64,000 bases of DNA from Xanthomonas arboricola pv. guizotiae (GTDB lineage Bacteria > Pseudomonadota > Gammaproteobacteria > Xanthomonadales > Xanthomonadaceae). The DNA is taken from NCBI RefSeq assembly GCF_002940205.1, contig NZ_MDSK01000025.1, forward strand, positions 16,505-80,504, in the 5' to 3' direction. The notes under the pieces are model-generated. The model saw only the letters and a program-made list of their open reading frames with translations, was not told the DNA's origin and ran no database searches. Shown one piece after another: positions 12,277 to 21,400 of the stretch (the stretch's first letter is position 1; every line of letters starts with the position of its first letter). The translations under genes were made by a program, and so were the position numbers.

Positions 12277-15200
12277 TTATCCACCGCCGCCGCCCCCACC
12301 ACCGCCGTCTCCACCCCCACCACCGTCGCCCTGCGGACCGCCTTGCATCGCAGGATTGTTGGCAAACTGCGGCAGTGTCATCACCATCACCGGGCCACGG
12401 CTGGTCTGCACCTCTGTTGAGACGTCCATGTTCAGTGCCTGGCGCATGCTCGCCTGTTCCTGAGCCTCCTGCATCGCCTGGGCGTCCAGAAATTCATGCC
12501 CTTGTTTGGCAAGGGCCTGGCTATACGGGCTGTTGGCGACGCGTTTCAAGGCCTGTTCGATCGCCAGCTCGTCCTTGCAGTCGATGGCGTACAGCAACTC
12601 GTCCACATCCGGATCGCCGGTGATGGTTTTACGCTGGGGCTGCGGCCGATCTTCATGCTCGCCTGCGGCAAGAGACTGTGGCGCGGTGTCTGGTGGCGGG
12701 GTGCGTGGTGGTCTCAGTCCAGAGGGGCCATCAGGATCGTACCCATCACGCAGTTCCAACTCGGTAAAGGGCCGCTCACCGCGATCCACGCGCGCCTGCC
12801 GCGCTTCTGCGATGCGGTCTTCTGTTTCGAGATCCTGTTCGAGTTGGATGCGCAGCTCACGCATGGAGCGCGCTATTTCCTCCCAGGAGTTCGGATCGGC
12901 GGGCACAGCGGCGGGACGGTCGTGCTCATCTGCCAGGGACGCGGAAAGCGGCTCGCGCCTATCGGCCGCGTCCTCGGGTGTGTCGGCGGAGCGGCCAGCG
13001 GTCGGCATTTCCCGCGATGCCTTTGCCTCTTGCGCGAGGTGTACGGGCAAGGGCAATGCTGCAGGGGGATCTGGTGCTTCCGGTGCTTGAGCCTTTGGAG
13101 TGAGTGCCTGTTGATCGTCGCGGTGTTCTGCGGCCAGCGGGGTTGCGAGCGATGGCGCGGAAGGCGCGATCGCCGCCTGGGCCAGGCGCGCGTCCGCCGG
13201 ATGCGCGGGCTGCTGCGCATCCCAGGCTTGCGCCGTTATTGACTGTTGGCCGCTGTGCAGGTCCGCAACCTGCTTCTGATCTGCCGGTGCTGTCTGCGCG
13301 ATCGCCGCGGTCTGCGCTGTCGGCTGCTGGACTTCCTGCAGACGCTCTTCTTGCGTGTGTTGGCTTTGCGGCCGCTGCTGCGCTACGTCGGATGCATGTG
13401 CTTGCACAGCCTCTGCCAACTGCTCCTGGCGCCGTTGGGCGACGTCATCCTGGGTAGACCGCTGCTCGGGCTGGCGTGGCGATGTGTCTTGTGCATGGAG
13501 CGACGGCGGCGCGCGCGAGACGGCTTCTTGTGCCGGCTCCTGGCCGCGCTGTTGAGTCGCTTGGGCGTGCAGCAGCGGTTGCTCGGCATGTTGCACAGTC
13601 TGCGCCTGCAGGCGTTCCTGCTGGCTTTGCTGGGCGTCCTGCGCCTGGCGTGTTTGCTGCTCGCGCCGCTGCGTCTCCTGGGCCTGCTGCTGCGCTTGTT
13701 CGCGCTGCTCGGTCTCGTGCGCCTGCCGCTGGACGTGTTCGCGTTGCTGCGCCTCCTGCACCTGGCGTTCTTGCTGCTCCAGCTGCTGCGACCCGTGCTG
13801 GCGAAGCTCTTGCAATGCGTGCACCTGCAGCGCCTGTGCGTCCTGCGACCGATCTTCGTGCGCAGCTTGCTCCTGCAGCGTGTGCGCGCGTGCCTGCGCC
13901 AGCTGCTGTTCTTGCGCTTGCTGGTCCTCCCGCTGCCGTTCCTGACGCTCCTGCGCGGCGCTGGCCGCCTGGCCCCGTGCCTGTACGTCGAGCGCATGCT
14001 GGCTGGAGGGTGCGGAAGACGACGTATCCGCATCTGCTGATCCGTCCGATGCGCGGGGCCCAGCGGCCAGCTGTTGCACTGGCACGGCCGGCTTCTGGTG
14101 GGCCTGCACCTCCTGCAGCGCCTGACGAATGTCCTCGGTGCTGGTGACCGCTGCAATGCGCTCTACACCATCGGGGCCGCGTTGCAGATGCGCAATCGGG
14201 CTATCGGCGCCAAAGGTGCCACCCGGGCCGCGCTGCAACTGCATCGCACCGTCGCCGGCAAGTCCCTCTGCCTGGCGGGTGCGTTGAGTCGCCAACTCGA
14301 TCGCTTCACGCCATTGCGGCTGCAACTCGGTGCCGACGATGCGATAGCGGTACTGCGTCTGCTCGCCCTGTATGTCGTGCGGCGTTTGCCGGATGGCCGC
14401 AATCGCCTGCGCCTGCTCGGCCAGTGCCGGTTGCAGCATCGCGCGCGTGGTGTCCAGTTCCAGCACGCGATTACCATCGGGTGGGGCACCGTTGCTGGTC
14501 CACTGACCGTCCATGTTGCGGTAGTAGCGCTGGCCGTCTGAAGCGATCAACGCATCCGGGTCGGGTAGCGCCTGCTGCACCGCCGGCGACATCGGCAGGC
14601 CATCGGCCGCCCAACCGCTGCGATGATGCGCCAGTTCGTAGCGCGCGGCGATCGCGCCGGGACTGTTGGCGATGTTGCGGGCGATGACGTCCTGCGCTTG
14701 CGCGTCCAGTTCGGCTTTGCGGGGCGGCAAGGCGGTTTCCTGCACGTAGCTGCCGCGATCATTGGCGCCAGAGATCTCGGCCTTGACCAGACGATGCCAC
14801 TGACCGTCCGCTGCATCGCGTCGCCAGTCGGCGCTGCTCAGGCTGGGGCGGTCAGTGGCATTGGCCGGCTGGCGATACGGATCCTGTGGAGCGGGCGCAT
14901 CTTTGAGGGCGAGCGCTGCAGCGGCGTTGGTGGCCTGGTAATTGAGTTCGCGTGCCTTCTCGTAGCTGGCGACGATGGGCATGGCAGTGGGATTGTCCAC
15001 GCCATCGTTGGTGGTGTCGGCCTTGCCCTCACGCGCCCAAGCGGTGCCGTTGAACGACCACTGGGTGCCCTCGCGATCGGTCTGGGTGTAGATGGCGCGG
15101 CTGTCAAGCAACGCGGCGGCTTTCTCGCCAGCGGCACTCAAGAAATACGCATCGGCCGCGATCAGCACCATCGGCCCGGCGCCCGAGCTGCCCAGCGCGT

Positions 15201-16659
15201 AGGCAGCGGCAGTACCGCCGGCCCAGCCGCCGACGTTGCGGCCGGCAAAGTGCGCAAGCTCCGACTGCGCAGCGAGCGGGTTGTCTTGCGAGAGCAGCGT
15301 AGTAATTTTCTCGCCTGACTGTGTGGCGTCATACAGCGTGGCGGCTATGCCCACGGCACCCAGCGCACCGACCGTCGTTGCGCCGGGACGTTCGAGCAAC
15401 GGCGGTGCATAGGGCATTATTTCCACGTTGGGCGTGCGTAACAGGCGAGCGGTCAACGTATCGCCTTCGGTTACTGCGGCATCGGCCACCTGCGCGGTGC
15501 GCTGCACCGACCGCGCGGCCTCTGCCATCGGTGCGAATGCGCTGCGCAGCGGCTCGGGCATCTGCGCGGGCTGGTGCACCACCTCGCCCGGCTGGGCATG
15601 GCGCGCATAGTCGGCGGTGAGTTGGTGCACCTGCCCGGCGAGCATGGCGCGGTCCATCTTCGGCGCGCTGCGGAACAGCGCGTTGCCCTCTTCGGAGCGA
15701 TGAATCACGTTCATGCGCGCATCGGCCGGCTCGTGCATGCGCGGCAGCAACGGCTCGCTGAGCAGGCCGTTGTGGTAATCGGTCATCAGGTTGAGACTGC
15801 GCGTACCCAGCCCACCGCGCAGATAACTGCCGCCGATGTCCGAATGCGCGCCGGCCACGGTGACATGCAGGAAGCGGCCGTCGTTGGACAGCCCATGCGG
15901 CACGATCTGATCGACCGGAAACAAGCCGCGTCGCTCATGCGCGGCGCTGACCTGAAAGCCCGACACCACCGATGACGGCAGGCGTCGGTCGAACAACTCC
16001 ATGTAGCCAGTGGGCACCGGGTCGTACAGACCCACGCTCATCGGGGTCAGGCCGGGGGATTGGTGGTAGCGGTTGTAGCGAGGTAGCCCGTTTGCATCAA
16101 TGCCGCTGATGCCGCCCTTCGGATTGGGAATGCCACGCTCGTCGATCATGCGCGCCAACAATGGGACTTGACTGGCGCCACGGCTGAAACCTTCCAGATG
16201 GACAGCGATCTTGGCTTCTGGGTCTATCTTGAATATTTGCTGAGACTGCGTTCTCAACCGCTCATACATTTCCTCTGCGCGCGCCAGGCTGGTGCGGCCG
16301 GTGGCCCCATCGAGCGTCCGCGTCAGGAATTCGTCCTGGGTGCCGGCGCCTTCGATGTATTCGACGTGGAGGCGCTGTATACCTGAGTCCTTTAGGCTCT
16401 TGATTTGCTCTCTAAACTTGGCAACATTGGTGGCGTACAGCGGATCTTTGTCGGCATTGTTGCCGGTGCCATCCATCAGGCCGACGATCAGATAGGAGTG
16501 CGGGTCGGCACGGTCGAATAACTGCGGCACCTTGAAGCCATACAGGTGATGCGCCGCCTGTTCGTAGGTTTGCAGATGCTCCAGGGTGGCCCCGTAATGC
16601 GACACGTCATCCAGCGGCAGGCCGTCTTCGCCCAACTGCAGAACGGTCTTCCTGTCCAT
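12277..16659 (-). CDS. DUF2235/Tle1-like putative phospholipase effector with Gln-rich and poly-Gly C-terminal parts
   Basis: A 1,460-residue protein. The N-terminal ~290 residues form a DUF2235 alpha/beta hydrolase: GLMDGTGNN (60-68), GXSXG nucleophile GFSRG with S159, LYDPV with D213, and AGAHSDIGGSY with H272. That is the Ser-Asp-His layout of Tle1 phospholipases delivered by type VI secretion. A Gly/Ala-rich hydrophobic stretch at about 415-520 could insert in membranes. About 640-850 is a mixed region whose segment 719-791 is duplicated upstream. About 886-1150 is extremely Gln-rich and helical, and the protein ends in a run of glycines. No signal peptide or XVIPCD domain was seen, so the secretion route is open. 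The start follows GGGAGCG, 13 bases after the preceding gene. Confidence 0.8.
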   Translation of the reverse strand: MDRKTVLQLGEDGLPLDDVSHYGATLEHLQTYEQAAHHLYGFKVPQLFDRADPHSYLIVGLMDGTGNNADKDPLYATNVAKFREQIKSLKDSGIQRLHVEYIEGAGTQDEFLTRTLDGATGRTSLARAEEMYERLRTQSQQIFKIDPEAKIAVHLEGFSRGASQVPLLARMIDERGIPNPKGGISGIDANGLPRYNRYHQSPGLTPMSVGLYDPVPTGYMELFDRRLPSSVVSGFQVSAAHERRGLFPVDQIVPHGLSNDGRFLHVTVAGAHSDIGGSYLRGGLGTRSLNLMTDYHNGLLSEPLLPRMHEPADARMNVIHRSEEGNALFRSAPKMDRAMLAGQVHQLTADYARHAQPGEVVHQPAQMPEPLRSAFAPMAEAARSVQRTAQVADAAVTEGDTLTARLLRTPNVEIMPYAPPLLERPGATTVGALGAVGIAATLYDATQSGEKITTLLSQDNPLAAQSELAHFAGRNVGGWAGGTAAAYALGSSGAGPMVLIAADAYFLSAAGEKAAALLDSRAIYTQTDREGTQWSFNGTAWAREGKADTTNDGVDNPTAMPIVASYEKARELNYQATNAAAALALKDAPAPQDPYRQPANATDRPSLSSADWRRDAADGQWHRLVKAEISGANDRGSYVQETALPPRKAELDAQAQDVIARNIANSPGAIAARYELAHHRSGWAADGLPMSPAVQQALPDPDALIASDGQRYYRNMDGQWTSNGAPPDGNRVLELDTTRAMLQPALAEQAQAIAAIRQTPHDIQGEQTQYRYRIVGTELQPQWREAIELATQRTRQAEGLAGDGAMQLQRGPGGTFGADSPIAHLQRGPDGVERIAAVTSTEDIRQALQEVQAHQKPAVPVQQLAAGPRASDGSADADTSSSAPSSQHALDVQARGQAASAAQERQERQREDQQAQEQQLAQARAHTLQEQAAHEDRSQDAQALQVHALQELRQHGSQQLEQQERQVQEAQQREHVQRQAHETEQREQAQQQAQETQRREQQTRQAQDAQQSQQERLQAQTVQHAEQPLLHAQATQQRGQEPAQEAVSRAPPSLHAQDTSPRQPEQRSTQDDVAQRRQEQLAEAVQAHASDVAQQRPQSQHTQEERLQEVQQPTAQTAAIAQTAPADQKQVADLHSGQQSITAQAWDAQQPAHPADARLAQAAIAPSAPSLATPLAAEHRDDQQALTPKAQAPEAPDPPAALPLPVHLAQEAKASREMPTAGRSADTPEDAADRREPLSASLADEHDRPAAVPADPNSWEEIARSMRELRIQLEQDLETEDRIAEARQARVDRGERPFTELELRDGYDPDGPSGLRPPRTPPPDTAPQSLAAGEHEDRPQPQRKTITGDPDVDELLYAIDCKDELAIEQALKRVANSPYSQALAKQGHEFLDAQAMQEAQEQASMRQALNMDVSTEVQTSRGPVMVMTLPQFANNPAMQGGPQGDGGGGGDGGGGGGGGG

Positions 16660-16672
16660 ATCGAGCGCTCCC

Positions 16673-17233
16673 TCAGTAGGTCTTAGTCCAGGCCAGGATC
16701 AATTCATCACGGCTGATTTTTATGAGCGGATCGCGCTCGGGGTCCGCCAGGTGCTTGGTCAGGACATCGGCCCGCATATAGACATTGATCGTGCGGTCGT
16801 TGACTTCCAGCAAGATGTAAACGTGATGCCGCCCGTTTGCCGAATAGCCATAGATCAAGAAGAATTCATCTACGTCTTCCCTGGCAACACTGTGCAGAAT
16901 CACATGGCCGGGAAAGATCGCTTCAAGGTCGATTTCGGCATGGCGATCTATGCCGTCCAGTGCCGTCCAATGGATATCGACCGTACTGGGAAAGCCGCGC
17001 GTCTCGAACTCTTCGGTGCTGCCGAAGCTACCGGTCCAGTTGTCTTTCCATTCTGGCCGGGGGGGGGGGCCAGAAGGCTTATGCAGATAATTGGAGTGCT
17101 GCTGCCGAGCAAAGACAATGCTGCACCGGATGACGTGATAGCAGCGCGCATCGAACGAATAGCTATCAAACCGCAATGGCCATGGCTCGCCCGGCTTTTT
17201 TCTTGCCAGATGCAGATTAGGGATGTTGAACAT
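16673..17233 (-). CDS. Hypothetical protein upstream of the DUF2235 effector (possible partner or immunity), with an 11-base C tract
   Basis: A 186-residue soluble protein of unknown family. The ATG at 17233 is preferred to a TTG at 17284 because it has CGGAG at the right distance. It contains patches such as RFDSYSFDARCYHV, STVDIHWTALDGID and DEFFLIYGYSANGRHHVYI, with no signal peptide. It ends 13 bases before the effector start, so the two are almost certainly co-transcribed and perhaps translationally coupled. An uninterrupted run of 11 C on the coding strand (17059-17069) encodes GPPPR; loss or gain of one base would truncate the product. Tle-type effectors normally travel with an immunity protein, and this is one of two candidates here. 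Confidence 0.65.
   Translation of the reverse strand: MFNIPNLHLARKKPGEPWPLRFDSYSFDARCYHVIRCSIVFARQQHSNYLHKPSGPPPRPEWKDNWTGSFGSTEEFETRGFPSTVDIHWTALDGIDRHAEIDLEAIFPGHVILHSVAREDVDEFFLIYGYSANGRHHVYILLEVNDRTINVYMRADVLTKHLADPERDPLIKISRDELILAWTKTY
17059..17069. repeat. Homopolymer G11/C11 inside a coding region
   Basis: Eleven consecutive G on the plus strand lie within the 186-residue gene. The present length keeps that gene in frame. Tracts of this length are prone to slipped-strand mispairing and can switch genes on and off. It could also be a sequencing error site. Confidence 0.85.
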
Positions 17234-17326
17234 GTCGGCAGACTCCGTGTCGAAGGGCGCAAGCGCGAAGAGAGTGAGTACCAACTACAGCGCTTTCGGC
17301 CGAATATAGCAAAGCAGGCTCGTCCG

Positions 17327-17965
17327 TCATCCAGCCAACGCGCCGTTGCGTCGCCAACTCGATCGCTTCACGCCATTGCGGCTGCAACTCGGTGCCGACG
17401 ATGCGATAGCGGTAGAGCGTCTGCTCGCCCTGTATGTCCTGCGGCGTTTGCCGGATGGCCGCAATCGCCTGCGCCTGCTCGGCCAGTGCCGGTTGCAGCA
17501 TCGCGCGCGTGGTCTCCAGTTCCAGCACGCGGTTGCCTTCTGGCGGGCGGCCGTTGTTGGTCCACACGCAAGTATCAGATCGCAGTTGATCAAAGTCACC
17601 TTGATCGTCGCCTGCAGCTGTGTCACGGCTTCATTCACACGGCGGCAAGCCAGCGGATCGCCTTGCATGACAGCCTGCCCGTCGGCCGACACTTCGATCC
17701 GTCGCAGTTCCCCAGGCATGCCTTCCACGTAGGACGGATGCGGATCACTGCAGTAGCACGCGCACCCCAGCTTTTTCGAGAAGGCCTGATCGTTGGGCAG
17801 GTAAAGCCCATTGTCCGGAGAATCGATCGCAAACATGCCCTGTCCTTCAAGATAAACCAGCAATCGGCTTCGATCGCGTATCACGCAGTCGATGATGAGC
17901 TGCAGACAAAACCAGGCGCGGTCTTGTGCTGGTGACACGGTTCCTTCTCCCGAGCTATCCGTCAT
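17327..17965 (-). CDS. Hypothetical protein with chimeric C-terminus
   Basis: The frame of 212 codons starts at the ATG at 17965, with AAAGTGG before it. Only the first ~133 residues look like a natural protein (CLQLIIDCVIRDRSRLLVYL, then DPHPSYVEGMPGELRRIEVS). From about base 17566 the frame crosses into the displaced effector fragment, read out of frame, giving an Arg-rich nonsense tail. The original 3' end was therefore lost when the fragment arrived. I do not recognise the N-terminal part. It heads the minus-strand effector cluster and may have been an immunity or adaptor protein of the lost effector. Confidence 0.5.
   Translation of the reverse strand: MTDSSGEGTVSPAQDRAWFCLQLIIDCVIRDRSRLLVYLEGQGMFAIDSPDNGLYLPNDQAFSKKLGCACYCSDPHPSYVEGMPGELRRIEVSADGQAVMQGDPLACRRVNEAVTQLQATIKVTLINCDLILACGPTTAARQKATACWNWRPRARCCNRHWPSRRRRLRPSGKRRRTYRASRRSTAIASSAPSCSRNGVKRSSWRRNGALAG
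17338..17567 (-). pseudogene. Displaced duplicate of an internal segment of the DUF2235 effector gene
   Basis: On the minus strand this reads WTNNGRPPEGNRVLELETTR and continues to LATQR, matching residues about 719-791 of the effector at 12277-16659. By hand alignment, 17350-17565 and 14288-14503 differ at only 13 of 216 bases, with the clearest differences clustered at the end near 17530-17557. The copy has no start codon and no flanking effector sequence. It abuts the tail of the gene at 17965 on one side and the region just upstream of the 186-residue gene on the other. It is best read as the leftover of a second effector gene or a recombination footprint. Confidence 0.85.
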
Positions 17966-18439
17966 CCACTTTGCGAGTCAGTAGCCGTGACGCAGCGCCG
18001 AGAGATTCGCCCAGCTACGACAAGGCCCCGATAGTGGAGAGCACCGCCATCGTTGACCGGCGCTCGTGCGCCTTGGATTTCGGGCCTCCACACCCGGCTG
18101 CAGGATTTACTACAGCCAGGCGATAGCTCATCGGACTATTCGGCAGTGTCAGGAAGCTTGGGATTTTTCACCTGATCGCGTGCGTTGTCTGTCGTGCGTC
18201 ACGCATGCAGCCATGCTCACAGAAGAGGCAGCGCGTGAGTCGTCGCTGACCGGATTTTGGACCACGCGATTGTCAATAATCGGAGGACGCGTTGGGCTCG
18301 CGACTGTACGGAGTACTTCGCATGTGAACAAGGCGACCCTTGGGCCGCCTTGTGCATGAGCAGACAACTACGTCACTGCATCAGCTCAGCCAAGGTGATG
18401 GGGGAATCACTCGCTCCGCCATCACCTCGCTGCACACAG
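17966..18439. other. Intergenic region bordering the effector cluster
   Basis: These 474 bases have no convincing gene on either strand; frames of 66-97 codons are present but carry no recognisable motif. The tract separates the accessory effector cluster from the end of the core glutamate dehydrogenase gene and may include decayed mobile DNA. Confidence 0.4.
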
Positions 18440-21400
18440 CTACATCCCGTGCGCAGCCAACTGGCCCAGCCGCTGCACCGCCACCGACACCGTCGGGTAG
18501 TCCAGGGTCTTCTGCTCGGCCACATCGGCCAGCATCGCCAGGGTGAAGCGCAGGCTGGAATCGTCGCGTGCCAGCCAGTTGGCCACCTTGTCCTCGGCAC
18601 TGCTGCCGGGCAGGGTCAGCACCTGCGCCACCAGTGCGCGCTGATGCGCGGCCAGCTCGTCGCGCAGCACGCCGCGTGCCACTGCGTGCCAGCGGCCATT
18701 GACCTCCAGCGCATCGATCTGCTCGAACAACCACGGCAGGCGCAGCGCTTCGCCCAGGCGAAAATGCACCTTGGACACGTCCACCGGCTTGAGCTTGCGG
18801 GTGCGCGCGGTTTCGATGATGTCGAACGCCGGTTCCAGATAGCGCAACTCGGACAACTGCTGCGCCAGCGCCGGCGGCAGGCCCTTGTCCTGCCACTCCT
18901 GCACGCTGGCTTCGTACTGCGGGCGCTGCGCGTCCGACAGCACGCCGGAGGCGATACGGATGTCGTTGAACGGGCCGTGGTAACGCTCCACCGCCGCGGT
19001 AATGCCCGGCATCTGGCCCGGACGCAACAGCAGCCAACGCACGAACGAACGCTGCAGGCGCCAGATCACTTCCAGTGCATCGATCTGCACCGACTCGGGC
19101 ACCTTGCCGTCCAACGCGTCGATCTGCGTCCACAACGCGCGTGCATCCAGCGTCTCGCGGCTGATGGTGTAGGCCTTGGCGACCTCGGCAATGCTGCGGC
19201 CGGTGTCTTCCTGCATGCGCATCAGGAAGGTGGCGCCCATGCGGTTGATGGTGGTGTTGGTCACCGCGGTGGCGATGATCTCGCGCTTGAGGCGGTGACG
19301 CTCCATCGCATCGGCGTACTTTTTCTGCAGCGGCTGCGGGAAGTAGCGCTGCAATTCCTTGGACAGATACGGGTCTTCGGGAATATCCGATTCCAGCAGC
19401 TGCTGGAACGCCACCAGCTTGGAGTACGACAACAGCACCGACAGCTCCGGGCGCGACAGACCCTGCCCGCGCGCCTTGCGTGCGGACAGTTCGGCATCGG
19501 AGGGCAGGAACTCGATCTGGCGATCGAGCAGGCCCTGCAATTCCAGCGTGCGGATGAAGTGCTGCTTGGAGCCGAGACGTTTGACGCTCATCCGCTCCAT
19601 CAGGCTGATGGCCTGGTTCTGGCGGTAGTTGTCCCACAACACCAGGTCGGCCACTTCGTCGGTCATCGACGCGAGCAATGTGTTGCGCGCGTCGTAGGTG
19701 AGCTTCTTGGCCTGCACCATGTCGTTGAGCAGGATCTTGATGTTCACCTCGTGATCGGAGGTGTCAACGCCGGCCGAGTTGTCGATGAAGTCGGTGTTGA
19801 GCAGCACGCCGGTCTGCGCCGCTTCGATGCGGCCGAGCTGGGTCAGGCCCAGGTTGCCGCCCTCGCCTACCACCTTGCAGCGCAGCTCGCCGCCATTGAC
19901 GCGCAGGCCGTTGTTGGCGCGATCGCCCACATCGGCATGCGATTCGCTGGACGCCTTGACGTAGGTGCCGATGCCGCCATTCCAGAACAGGTCCACCGGC
20001 GCCTTGAGGATGGCGTTCATCAGCTCGTTGGGCGAGAGCTGCTTGACGTTGGCTTCCAGGCCTAGCGCCTCACGCACCGGCGCGCTGATGTCGATGGATT
20101 TGAGCGTGCGCGGATAGATGCCGCCGCCGGCGCTGATCAGCCTGGCGTCGTAATCGGCCCAGCTGGAACGCGGCAGCTTGAACAGGCGCTCGCGCTCGGC
20201 GAACGAGGCCGCTGCATCCGGCGACGGGTCGAGGAAGATATGCCGGTGATCGAACGCCGCCAGCAGGCGGATATGCCGCGACAACAGCATGCCGTTGCCG
20301 AACACGTCGCCGGACATGTCGCCGATACCGACCACGCTGAAATCCTGGCTCTGGCAATCGCGCCCCATCGCGCGGAAGTGGCGCTTGACCGACTCCCACG
20401 CACCGCGCGCGGTGATGCCCATGCCCTTGTGGTCGTAACCGACCGAACCGCCGGAAGCGAACGCATCGCCCAGCCAGAAGCCGTGGTCCAGCGCCAGCCC
20501 ATTGGCGATATCGGAGAACGTGGCGGTGCCCTTGTCGGCCGCAACCACCAGGTACGGATCATCCTGGTCGTGACGCACCACCTGCGGCGGCGGCACGATC
20601 TTGCCGCCGACGATGTTGTCGGTGATGTCGAGCAGGCCCTGGATGAACAGCTTGTAGCAGGCGATGCCTTCGGCCTGGATCGCATCGCGATTTTCTGTCG
20701 TGGAGCCCCCGCCGACCGGCGAGCGCTTGACGTAGAAACCGCCCTTGGCACCGACCGGCACGATGACGGTGTTCTTGACCATCTGCGCCTTGACCAGGCC
20801 CAGCACCTCGGTGCGGAAATCCTCGCGCCGGTCCGACCAGCGCAGGCCGCCGCGCGCCACCGCGCCGAAGCGCAGGTGCACGCCTTCCACCCGCGGGCTG
20901 TAGACGAAGATCTCGCGGTACGGGCGCGGCTTGGGCAGGTCCGGCACGATCGAAGAATCCAGCTTGAAGCTGATGCAGTGGCCGTGCTTGCCGCTCTTGT
21001 CGGTCTGGTAATAGTTGGTGCGCAGCGTGGCATCGATCACCCCGATGAAGCTGCGCAGGATGCGGTCCTCGTCCAGGCTGGAGACCCGATCCATCAGCTT
21101 CAGCAGCGTGGCGCGCGTGGCTTCCTGCTGCGCATCGCGGTCGCTGCCGCGCGCCTGCAACACCGGCTCCAGCGCCTTGAGCGTGGCCTCGTCGGCACCG
21201 GCCAGCACCGACAGTTCCTCGCGCAGGCGCTCCTGCCCGGCAAAGATCTGTGCCTTGGTTTCGCTGCCGGTGGACGGGTCGAAGCGTGCCTCGAACAATT
21301 CCACCAGCAAACGCGCCAGCAACGGGTAACGGGTGAAGGTGGCTTCGACATAGGCCTGCGAGAACGGCACTGCGGTCTGCAGCAGATACTTGCAGTAACC

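Noticed and set aside
16656..16660. The effector as an X-Tfe substrate of the Xanthomonas type IV killing system
   Set aside because: Despite a Gln-rich region, I could not find the XVIPCD signature block, so type IV delivery is not claimed.
17350..17565. CRISPR-like or tandem repeat with 14288-14503
   Set aside because: There are only two copies about 3 kb apart and both encode the same protein segment, so this is a gene-fragment duplication.
18066..18367. Small genes in the 17966-18439 gap
   Set aside because: Frames of 66-97 codons occur on both strands without ribosome sites, motifs or typical codon bias.
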